DNA from: CAZOOM01 sp964460795
Lineage (GTDB): Bacteria > Omnitrophota > Omnitrophia > Omnitrophales > Aquincolibacteriaceae
Length of the DNA: 64,000 bases
Reading direction: 5' to 3'
Assembly (NCBI GenBank): GCA_964460795.1
Contig: CAYWRU010000005.1
Coordinates: 21,945-85,944, forward strand
Below, one piece after another: positions 54,636 through 62,084 of this stretch (position 1 is the first letter of the stretch; each line of letters begins with the position of its first letter). The notes beneath the pieces are model-generated. The model was given only the letters and a program-made list of their open reading frames with translations, was not told the origin of the DNA and made no database searches. Made by a program: the position numbers and the translations under genes.

Positions 54636-55942
54636 ATACAGAAAAGGAACTCGCACTCAAAATATCGAAATCGAAAGCCCACATTGGCATTATTGGTCTC
54701 GGTTATGTGGGGCTTCCTTTGGCCGCAGCCTTTGCAGGAAAAGGGTTCCAAGTCACCGGCATTGACCTGGATCCGGAAAAGATCAAAGCTCTGCAGAAGG
54801 GGAAATCTTATATTCCCGACATTCCCACGCCTGTCATCAAAAACCTTGTAAAAAGCGGCAAGCTTAAGGCCAGCACTCAAACCGACATACTCAGCGACAC
54901 GGATGTAGTTATTGTCTGCGTTCCAACCCCGCTTAACCGGGTCAAAGATCCAGATATCTCCTTTATCGTTTCAGCAGCAGATTCGATTTGCCAAAACCTC
55001 CACAAAGGACAGCTGGTGGTTTTAGAAAGCACCACCTATCCCGGAACAACAGAAGAAGTGATTCTCCCCAGCCTAGAAAAATCTGGAATGAAAGTGGGTC
55101 GCGATTTCTTTCTCTGCTTTTCTCCTGAACGCATTGATCCAGGAAATCCGCATTTTCAAACCAATAATATTCCCAAAGTGGTCGGGGGAGTGACCGCGGC
55201 CTGCACAAAACTTGGCGCCGCCCTTTATTCTAAAATTACCGTTGCGGTTCATCCCGTGAGCTCAACTCGAGCGGCTGAAATGGCAAAGCTTCTTGAAAAT
55301 ACGTTTCGCATTGTAAATATCGGGCTCATTAATGAACTCGCCCGTGCTGCATCCAGCCTCAAAGTGAACATTTGGGAAGTCATCGAAGCCGCAAAAACCA
55401 AACCCTTTGGATTTATGCCATTTTATCCGGGTCCAGGAATCGGCGGGCATTGCATTGGAATTGATCCGATCTATTTATCCTGGAAGGCGCGTATCCAGGG
55501 TCATGATCTTCATTTTATTGAACTCGCTCGACGTATTAATTCGGAAATGCCTCATTACGTGGTGGCCCAAGCTGCAAACGCTTTGAATGAATATGCCCAT
55601 AAAGCCATTAGCCGCTCCAAAATATTGGTCCTGGGCGTCAGTTATAAAAAGAATGTGCCGGATACCCGGGAATCTCCGTCGCTGGATATTTTGCATGAGC
55701 TCCAAAACCAGGGAGCGCACGTCTCGTTTCATGATCCCTATGTAACTGACTTAGAACATAATGGAAACAAATATAAGTCCGTGCCGCTTACCAAGAAGGT
55801 GTTGTCGCATCAGGATCTTGTCATTTTAGCTACGGATCATTCCAAATTGCCGTATCGATTCATCATTCAACACGCCTCACTGATTTATGATACCCGCAAT
55901 GTCTTGAAAAATTTTCAGGAAAAACATATTGTGAGACTTTAA
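54632..55942 (+). CDS. UDP-N-acetyl-hexosamine 6-dehydrogenase, WbpA/TviB type
   Basis: A nucleotide-sugar dehydrogenase distinct from ugd. It has GIIGLGYVGLPLAAAFAGKG, VVIVCVPTPLNRVKDPD, VLESTTYPGTTEE, FSPERIDPGNPHF and PGPGIGGHCIGIDPIYLSWKA; the last carries the catalytic Cys and is typical of UDP-GlcNAc or UDP-ManNAc dehydrogenases. The ATG at 54632 overlaps the rmlD stop; a longer frame from 54581 would lie inside rmlD. It would provide a UDP-HexNAc-uronate for a surface polymer, and is followed by a damaged 4-epimerase, the usual WbpP-like partner. Confidence 0.88.
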   Translation: MNTEKELALKISKSKAHIGIIGLGYVGLPLAAAFAGKGFQVTGIDLDPEKIKALQKGKSYIPDIPTPVIKNLVKSGKLKASTQTDILSDTDVVIVCVPTPLNRVKDPDISFIVSAADSICQNLHKGQLVVLESTTYPGTTEEVILPSLEKSGMKVGRDFFLCFSPERIDPGNPHFQTNNIPKVVGGVTAACTKLGAALYSKITVAVHPVSSTRAAEMAKLLENTFRIVNIGLINELARAASSLKVNIWEVIEAAKTKPFGFMPFYPGPGIGGHCIGIDPIYLSWKARIQGHDLHFIELARRINSEMPHYVVAQAANALNEYAHKAISRSKILVLGVSYKKNVPDTRESPSLDILHELQNQGAHVSFHDPYVTDLEHNGNKYKSVPLTKKVLSHQDLVILATDHSKLPYRFIIQHASLIYDTRNVLKNFQEKHIVRL

Positions 55943-55943
55943 A

Positions 55944-56878
55944 ATGAGCCGTAAACCAACTTGTTTAGTCACTGGCGGCGCTGGATTGCCGAGGCTCTGC
56001 TCAAGAAAAAATATCGCGTTCGAATTTTTGACAATCTCTCGACTGGATTTCTTCGAAATGTCCAGGCGTTAAAAGGAGATGTTGATTTCTTAAAAGGAGA
56101 TCTTCGCTCGGTAGCATCCTTAAAGAAAGCCGTGCGGAATATCGACTACGTCTTTCACCTCGCGGCTTGCCGTGCAGTTCTACGCTCAGTGGATAATCCT
56201 CTGGAAACCAACGAAGTCAACGTCTCCGGAACCTTGAAACTTCTTATGGCCTCCAAGGAAGCGGGCGTCAAACGCCTTGTGTTTTCTTCTTCCTCATCCG
56301 TTTATGGCAATACAAGTAAATTTCCAAGCGAAGAAAACGATCGTCCCATGCCGGATTCACCCTACGCAGCCTCGAAAATAATGGGGGAGTATTACGGCCG
56401 TTTATTTAACCAGCTGTACGGTCTCAGTACGGTCAGTCTCCGCTACTTCAATGTCTTTGGACCACGTCAAAATCCGGAATCAAAATACTCGGCCGTGATT
56501 CCCATTTTTATTGACTGTATCGTGAAAGGGCAGCGTCCCGAAATTCATTGGGACGGAAAACAATCCAGAGACTTTTCCTATGTGGATAATGTCGTCCATG
56601 GAAATTTATTAGCCATGAGCAAACCCGGCATTGATGGAGAGGTTTTCAATATTGCCTGTCATGATGAACAAAGCGTTCTGTATGTCCTCCAGTCCATTCA
56701 AAAAATCCTGGGCAATCAAAGATTAAAACCTATTTTTAAAACCAAACGTCCCGGGGATGTCCGCCGAACCTTTCCCTCGATTCAAAAAGCGCGCCGTCTT
56801 CTCGGATTTAAACCGCAAACACGTTTTCTAGAAGGGCTTCAAAAGACCGTGGCTTGGTTTTTAGAAGAGAAGAAGTAA
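55944..56878 (+). pseudogene. NAD-dependent nucleotide-sugar epimerase with N-terminal frameshift
   Basis: The natural start ATG at 55944 (two bases after the previous stop) reads MSRKPTCLVTGGAG and then goes out of frame, ending at 56072 after 42 codons. The rest of the epimerase is in another frame, beginning IAEALLKKKYRVRIFDNLSTG and running with SSSSVYGN, YAASKIMGE, RYFNVFGPRQNP to 56878. Between GGAG and IAEALL the expected FIGSH segment is missing, consistent with a 16-base deletion that removes the end of the G-x-x-G-x-x-G loop. The remainder is intact and otherwise resembles WbpP/Gne-like UDP-HexNAc(A) or UDP-glucuronate 4-epimerases. It could be a recent inactivation or a sequence error. 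Confidence 0.8.
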
Positions 56879-56884
56879 TTCGTC

Positions 56885-57820
56885 ATGTCGAAAAAAACCA
56901 TTGTCATTACAGGCGGCGCTGGATTTATCGGATCGAATCTGACGGACCGCTTTTTGGCGGATGGTTTTCGCGTCATTGCAGTCGATAATTTTATTACCGG
57001 CAATAAGAAGAATATTGAGCACCTCAAAACCAATCCAGCCTATGAACTCATTGAAAAAGATGTCAGCAAACATTTTGAAGTGGCTGGTTCAGTAGATTTT
57101 ATCCTCCATTTTGCTTCTCCTGCCAGTCCCATTGATTATGCCATGTTTCCCATTCCCACCTTAAAGGTGGGCGCCTTAGGAACCCATAATTCCCTTGGTC
57201 TGGCAAGAGCCAAGAAGGCTGCTTTTTTGTTGGCCTCCACTTCCGAAGTTTATGGTGATCCGCTCGTCCACCCTCAAACTGAGGATTACTGGGGAAATGT
57301 CAATCCCGTGGGGCCCCGAGGGGTTTATGATGAAGCCAAACGATATGCAGAGGCGATGAGCATGGCCTACCATCATTTCCATAATATGAATGTGAAAATC
57401 GTCCGGATTTTCAACACTTATGGACCGCGGATGCGTCCGCGTGACGGAAGGGCCATTCCGGAATTTATTTCCTCGGCCCTCCGAGGAGAAGATATTCCTA
57501 TTTTTGGAACCGGATCACAGACCCGCAGTTTTTGTTATGTCGATGATCTCGTCAATGGGATTGTGAAAATGCTTTTTTCAAATTTAAATGAGCCCGTCAA
57601 TCTTGGAAATCCTAACGAAATGTCCATCCTGGATCTTGCAAAAACCATTTTGGCCAAGATCCCTAGCAAAAGCCGTATCATCTATAAATCGCTCCCCACC
57701 GATGATCCAAAAGTGCGAAAGCCGGACATTACAAAAGCAAAATCCAAATTGGGATGGGAGCCCCGCATTACCCTGGACGAGGGACTTCGAAAAACCATTG
57801 AGTACTTTCGTCAAGCTTAA
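56885..57820 (+). CDS. uxs: UDP-glucuronate decarboxylase (UDP-xylose synthase)
   Basis: Converts UDP-glucuronate to UDP-xylose. The family fingerprint is plain: ITGGAGFIGSNLTDRFL, FASPASPIDY, STSEVYGDPLVHPQ, EDYWGNVNPVGPRGVYDEAKR (Y-x3-K), RIFNTYGPRMRPRDGRAIPEF and GTGSQTRSFCYVDDLV. 311 residues matches bacterial UXS. Together with ugd at 50715 it completes the UDP-Glc to UDP-Xyl branch in one cluster. It follows the frameshifted epimerase by six bases. Confidence 0.93.
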   Translation: MSKKTIVITGGAGFIGSNLTDRFLADGFRVIAVDNFITGNKKNIEHLKTNPAYELIEKDVSKHFEVAGSVDFILHFASPASPIDYAMFPIPTLKVGALGTHNSLGLARAKKAAFLLASTSEVYGDPLVHPQTEDYWGNVNPVGPRGVYDEAKRYAEAMSMAYHHFHNMNVKIVRIFNTYGPRMRPRDGRAIPEFISSALRGEDIPIFGTGSQTRSFCYVDDLVNGIVKMLFSNLNEPVNLGNPNEMSILDLAKTILAKIPSKSRIIYKSLPTDDPKVRKPDITKAKSKLGWEPRITLDEGLRKTIEYFRQA

Positions 57821-57850
57821 GAATTCCAGCTTACTGCGCGGATATGCTAA

Positions 57851-58588
57851 ATGCAAAACACAGAAAAAAGCGAAGAGGCCCTTCTTAGTCTCGTCATTCC
57901 ATTCTTCAATGAAGCGTTAAGATTCACAAAAACCCTCCCGGAAATTAGTCGTTTTTTTTCATCCTTTCCTGAAAAATGTGAATTGATTTTTGTGGACGAT
58001 GGAAGCACCGATGCCTCGACCGACATCCTTGCGCAAAATCTTCAAACCATTCCGTATTGTTTACTAAGAAATCCTTCAAATCAGGGCAAGGGGAGCGCGG
58101 TGCGCCAAGGCATGTTGACAGCCAAAGGCCGGTACATCCTTTTTTCCGATGCCGATCTCTCGACCCCGCTTGCCGAAGTCTTGTCTTTTCTTCCTCTTTT
58201 GGAATCAAACTACGACATCGTCATCGGCTCGAGGGCTCTATCAGAATCACGCGTTGAAATTCATCAGAACTGGATGCGGGAATTTATGGGCAAAGTCTTT
58301 AACCGAATCGCCCGGCTGCTGTCTTTTCGCGGCATTCAGGACAGCCAATGCGGATTTAAATGTTTTCGCCGCCAAACAGCCCACGATCTCTTTTCAAAAC
58401 AGAAACTTAACGGTTTTGCCTTTGATGCCGAAATACTTTATATCGCACAGAAACGAAACTGCCGCATACTTGAAAAACCAGTTTTGTGGCGAAATGAACC
58501 TCAAAGCAGGGTTCACGTCCTCTTAGACCCCCTGCGCATGTTTATTGATTTGTGCAAAATACGATGGATACATCGAAAGACTACTTAA
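57851..58588 (+). CDS. Family 2 glycosyltransferase, dolichyl/polyprenyl-phosphate glucosyltransferase-like
   Basis: The GT-A fold shows SLVIPFFNEA at the N-terminus, FVDDGSTD, LRNPSNQGKGSAVRQGM, YILFSDADLSTP (D-x-D) and GIQDSQCGFKCFRR. The order and the QCGFK motif are those of the Alg5-like group, which loads a sugar from a nucleotide onto polyprenyl phosphate. There are no membrane spans in the 245 residues. The next gene is a PMT/ArnT-like enzyme that uses such lipid-linked donors, with coding ends overlapping by about 25 bases; the two probably work in sequence. Confidence 0.85.
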   Translation: MQNTEKSEEALLSLVIPFFNEALRFTKTLPEISRFFSSFPEKCELIFVDDGSTDASTDILAQNLQTIPYCLLRNPSNQGKGSAVRQGMLTAKGRYILFSDADLSTPLAEVLSFLPLLESNYDIVIGSRALSESRVEIHQNWMREFMGKVFNRIARLLSFRGIQDSQCGFKCFRRQTAHDLFSKQKLNGFAFDAEILYIAQKRNCRILEKPVLWRNEPQSRVHVLLDPLRMFIDLCKIRWIHRKTT

Positions 58589-60300
58589 ATTTTCCGATAG
58601 GGCGAAATCCCATCCGCTCCACGCCCGGAGTCCTGACCATTATTTTCTCCATCGGCTACTTGCTGCGTATCATGGCAGTTCAATTTGGACTTCCTCATCT
58701 ATATCACGCGGATGAACCGATTGTGGTGAATCATGCCCTTGCTTACGGATCCTGGGACTTTAATCCGCACTTCTTCCGCATCCCGCCATTTGCAAGCTAT
58801 CTTCTCTTTTGTATTTATGGACTTGCTTTCTTGGTGGGAAAGATCATCGGTCACTTTCCCTCGCTGGAGGCCTTTGAATTTTCCTTTTACAGAGATCCTT
58901 CACTTCTCTATTTTCTTGGCCGCCTCGCACTCGGCGTGATCCCCGGAACTTTTTCAATTTATACCCTGTATCGTTTAATGGACCGCCATGATCTCAGGAT
59001 CAAAGCCATTATGGCCTCTTTCTTTTTTTCCGTCTGCTATCTCCATGTCAAAGACAGCCACTATATTTATTCTGACATCCTTTTAATTTGGGCACTCCTT
59101 GGAGCCTGGTTTCCTTTTTGGAATCTTGCCAGTCGTCCATCTTCTCGCCAAGATCATCTGATTGCAGGCCTTTTTGTAGGTCTCGCCACCGCGATTAAAT
59201 ACAACGGAATCGTTCTCGTTATCCCTTACCTCTATCTCGCTTCCCGAGGATGGCGCCGTGCGGATTATTTATTTCGAAACCTAATTCGGTTTTCCGTCGC
59301 CGCTTTTTTTATGTACGCCGGACTCAATCCTTACTCCATTTTGGATAGCTCTTTTTTTCTCGAAGACATCCTTCGCGAGGCCATGGCTCATCAGGGAGGC
59401 ACTCCGTTTTTTCATCATCTTTTTTATTCCCTTCGTGAAGGCATGGGCACTCCACTTTGGTGCCTAAGTCTTGTGGGGCTCTTCCAGGCCGTCCGGCGTC
59501 GATCGACCCGATCTTTTTCCATGGCCATTTTTGTCATGGCCTACTACGTCATCTTATGGCGATCCGGGCAAGCTTATGAGCGTTATGTGTTGCCCATACT
59601 GCCATTTCTCCTCATCCTCGCAGCGCATGCTCTCTGGAATATCCTGAGCCGTATTCTTCGCCTGAAAACCTGGATCCTAATTACTTCACTTCTGCTTGTT
59701 TCGCTTCCATCTTTGGCGCGGTGCATTCTATGGGACCGGATCATGCTTGCTGAAGATACCCGCACCGAGGCCGGCGACTGGATTGAATCCCACATTCCCA
59801 AGGATTCACGGATTGTTTTGGCAGGAGATTTTTTTATGCCCCGTCTTCGTTTTTCAAAAAACCAATTGGAAGAAAAGCGAAAGGATGTTCTATCGGAACT
59901 CGGCGCTGGATCCATTAAATTGCATAAACTTGATTTCTTGATCCGAGAAGCTGCTTCTGAGAATGGCTATTTTATTTATTTCATGATTCAAGGACAAAAG
60001 GCGGAGGATCGTTTTCTTTACGCCAAACCCTTGATTATAAGTTCCTGGGAGGCTATGACCAAAGAAAGGATTCAATATTTGGTACTCCAAACCGACACAC
60101 CTCAAACCGAGCCCAGTATTTTTTATAGCACCCTGAAAGATCGTGCAAATCTTGTGGCAAGATTTTCACCGTACCGAGATCCATCCCAAGCTTCTGTCTT
60201 AGATAAAAGCGCTATGACCGGAGGCCCTTTTATTATGACCGAACTGCTGAAGCGCAATCGCAACGGGCCGATTTTAGAGATTTACAAAATTCATTCTTAA
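58564..60300 (+). CDS. PMT/ArnT-like membrane glycosyltransferase (GT39/GT83 type)
   Basis: A 578-residue polytopic protein with about ten membrane spans. The first extracytoplasmic loop has HADEPIVVNHALAYG, where the Asp-Glu pair matches the catalytic acidic motif of lipid-phosphosugar-dependent glycosyltransferases (PMT, ArnT). The C-terminal 150 residues are soluble and probably periplasmic. It likely moves a sugar from polyprenyl phosphate onto lipid A, protein or glycan at the outer face of the inner membrane. The ATG at 58564 is chosen over a GTG four codons earlier; both overlap the upstream gene. Confidence 0.75.
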   Translation: MDTSKDYLNFPIGRNPIRSTPGVLTIIFSIGYLLRIMAVQFGLPHLYHADEPIVVNHALAYGSWDFNPHFFRIPPFASYLLFCIYGLAFLVGKIIGHFPSLEAFEFSFYRDPSLLYFLGRLALGVIPGTFSIYTLYRLMDRHDLRIKAIMASFFFSVCYLHVKDSHYIYSDILLIWALLGAWFPFWNLASRPSSRQDHLIAGLFVGLATAIKYNGIVLVIPYLYLASRGWRRADYLFRNLIRFSVAAFFMYAGLNPYSILDSSFFLEDILREAMAHQGGTPFFHHLFYSLREGMGTPLWCLSLVGLFQAVRRRSTRSFSMAIFVMAYYVILWRSGQAYERYVLPILPFLLILAAHALWNILSRILRLKTWILITSLLLVSLPSLARCILWDRIMLAEDTRTEAGDWIESHIPKDSRIVLAGDFFMPRLRFSKNQLEEKRKDVLSELGAGSIKLHKLDFLIREAASENGYFIYFMIQGQKAEDRFLYAKPLIISSWEAMTKERIQYLVLQTDTPQTEPSIFYSTLKDRANLVARFSPYRDPSQASVLDKSAMTGGPFIMTELLKRNRNGPILEIYKIHS

Positions 60301-60314
60301 ACAACTCAGGAAAG

Positions 60315-61070
60315 TTATTTAAGCGAGGAAAGCAGAGGAGTATTTTTAACAGCATCCGCGCGGTATTTTCCAAACCGCCGCTGCCAAGCAAAATTGAGAC
60401 CTTCCCACAAGGCTTGTCCCATGATACGCATATTTACAGACGATTTGCCGGCCTGACGTCCCCGGTGATTGGAAGGAATTTCCCGGATCCGGTAGCCCAG
60501 ATCATGGGCTTTTACAATAATTTCCGGAAGCACAAAAAGGGAAGTGGATCGAAGTTCAATGCGCTCAAGAATTTCCCGGCTCCAGGCCTGCGACCAGTTA
60601 TAGTCGTTGACCCGCATACGAAAAAGGTAATTCAAAAGAAAAATATAAATTACAGACAGAAAAAAACGAAAAAGCTGATAGGCATTTCTCTGCCACCGAA
60701 CCCCTAAAAGAACGTCAGCGGTTCCGCTCTGAAGAATCTCAATAAATGCCGGGAGTTCAGAACTGTCAAATTCCTCATCCGCCCCGATATACATCAAATA
60801 GCGGCCGCGCGCCTTGGCTATTCCGTCTTTTAAAGACCGGGTGTAACCCTGATTTTGTTCATGGATAATCAGCTGACTGCGTGGATACTTCTTCATTTCT
60901 TCAATTAAAACCGCACGAGTTCCGTCCCTGCTACCATCCTCAACAATAATGGCTTCCCAATTCCAATCCGGATGCGCATTCAAAACTTGATGAAGATTGC
61001 GCAGCATGTTCGCAATATTGAGCTCTTCATTATAGACAGGGACTATGAAACTGATAAAGGGGATCGACAT
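60315..61070 (-). CDS. Family 2 glycosyltransferase, DPM1-like
   Basis: The minus-strand 251-residue protein opens with ISFIVPVYNEELNI and has IIVEDGSRDGT, HEQNQGYTRSLKDGI and YLMYIGADEEF (acidic motif replacing the usual D-A-D). A hydrophobic stretch (FFLSVIYIFLLNYLF) lies in the middle, and a REIPSNHRGRQAGKSSVNM segment near the end is typical of polyprenyl-phosphate mannosyl-/glucosyltransferase-like enzymes. It converges with the GT39-like gene (14-bp gap) and diverges from the next glycosyltransferase. Confidence 0.82.
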   Translation of the reverse strand: MSIPFISFIVPVYNEELNIANMLRNLHQVLNAHPDWNWEAIIVEDGSRDGTRAVLIEEMKKYPRSQLIIHEQNQGYTRSLKDGIAKARGRYLMYIGADEEFDSSELPAFIEILQSGTADVLLGVRWQRNAYQLFRFFLSVIYIFLLNYLFRMRVNDYNWSQAWSREILERIELRSTSLFVLPEIIVKAHDLGYRIREIPSNHRGRQAGKSSVNMRIMGQALWEGLNFAWQRRFGKYRADAVKNTPLLSSLK

Positions 61071-61078
61071 GATGCGTT

Positions 61079-61107
61079 AGCTTATTTATTTCCGCTCCTG
61101 GTGTCAA
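61079..61107 (-). promoter_or_regulatory. Candidate promoter for the minus-strand glycosyltransferase
   Basis: On the minus strand TTGACA (61107-61102) and TAAGCT (61084-61079) are spaced 17 bp apart. The -10 is weak, and transcription would start within a few bases of the ATG at 61070, implying a very short leader. Confidence 0.35.
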
Positions 61108-61190
61108 TCCTGCCTCTTGGACGCTATTTTTGAAATAGATTGAGTGAGGCATTGGCGAAGCTGATAAAACTTGATAAGATACACACTCCC

Positions 61191-61198
61191 AAAGGAGG
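61191..61198 (+). promoter_or_regulatory. Strong Shine-Dalgarno site that fixes a TTG start
   Basis: AAAGGAGG is a near-perfect anti-SD match placed 5 bases before the TTG at 61204. An open frame extends upstream to 61171, but the ribosome-binding site and the family N-terminus (KPYVSVVLPAYNEE) both point to TTG 61204. It is the clearest such site in a window where most starts overlap the previous gene. Confidence 0.75.
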
Positions 61199-61203
61199 GC
61201 GCC

Positions 61204-62076
61204 TTGCCTAAACCATATGTCAGTGTCGTGCTTCCGGCCTACAATGAAGAACTTGCCATTGGCAAGGTGATCGAAGATGTTCGCCGTTCACTTTCCAATG
61301 TATCCTATGAATTTGAAATTCTTGTCATTGACGATCATTCTGGTGACCGCACCGCAGAAATTGCCAAATCGCTGAGTGCCCGCGTTATTCGCCGCCCCTT
61401 TACGGGAGGTTCCGGATCCAGCCGCAGGACGGGCATCCTGAACGCCGAAGGCGAAATCATCGTCATGTTGGATGCCGATGGCTCCTATGAAGCCTCAGAC
61501 ATCCCTAAATTGATCGAATTCTTCCCCGAATACGACCAGGTCAACGGGGCTCGGACCAGCGAGCAGGGAACTTTAAAGCTCCTCAGAACCCCCGCTAAAT
61601 GGTTTTTAAGGCGGTTGGCTTGCTATTTAACCAAGACTCATATTCCGGACCTAAATACCGGGCTTAAAGCCTTTAAAAAGTCCGTCATGATGAATTATCT
61701 CTGGGTTCTGCCCGATGGGTTTTCCTGTGTTACCACCATGACGCTAGCCTTTTTGACTAACGGTTACGCCGTCAAATATATCCCCACGACCTACCACAAA
61801 CGGATTGGAAAATCGAAATTCCATCCGGTCAAAGACAGTCTCAACTATCTCAGCACGATTGTCCGTATGGTCATGTATTTCCGGCCGTTACGGATCTTTA
61901 TGCCCACAGCCGTCGGACTTTTTATTTTTGCAATTGTGAAGTCTATTTTGAGCCTTGTCTACACCGCAACGCTTCAAGAATCGGACATCATCATTTTCAT
62001 GGCCGCGATCATGATTTTTTCACTCGGACTGATTGCTGATCTTATAGTGACCTACAACAATCGCCGCGGGGGATAA
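61204..62076 (+). CDS. Family 2 glycosyltransferase with C-terminal membrane segments
   Basis: The 290-residue enzyme has VSVVLPAYNEE, LVIDDHSGDRT, VIRRPFTGGSGSSRRTGIL, IIVMLDADGSYEASDIP (D-A-D) and IPDLNTGLKAFKKS. Two hydrophobic segments close the protein (FMPTAVGLFIFAIVKSI and IIIFMAAIMIFSLGLIADLI), the layout of DPMS/GtrB-like polyprenyl-phosphate glycosyltransferases. Start TTG is supported by the strong SD site. It is followed eight bases later by the YfhO-like gene, so the two form a small operon. The sugar used is unknown. Confidence 0.87.
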   Translation: MPKPYVSVVLPAYNEELAIGKVIEDVRRSLSNVSYEFEILVIDDHSGDRTAEIAKSLSARVIRRPFTGGSGSSRRTGILNAEGEIIVMLDADGSYEASDIPKLIEFFPEYDQVNGARTSEQGTLKLLRTPAKWFLRRLACYLTKTHIPDLNTGLKAFKKSVMMNYLWVLPDGFSCVTTMTLAFLTNGYAVKYIPTTYHKRIGKSKFHPVKDSLNYLSTIVRMVMYFRPLRIFMPTAVGLFIFAIVKSILSLVYTATLQESDIIIFMAAIMIFSLGLIADLIVTYNNRRGG

Positions 62077-62084
62077 TCCCGTCC

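Noticed and set aside
55961..56878. Intact epimerase starting from TTG at 55961
   Set aside because: That start gives FSHWRRW in place of the conserved Rossmann loop; the natural ATG with TGGAG lies in another frame, so the gene is frameshifted.
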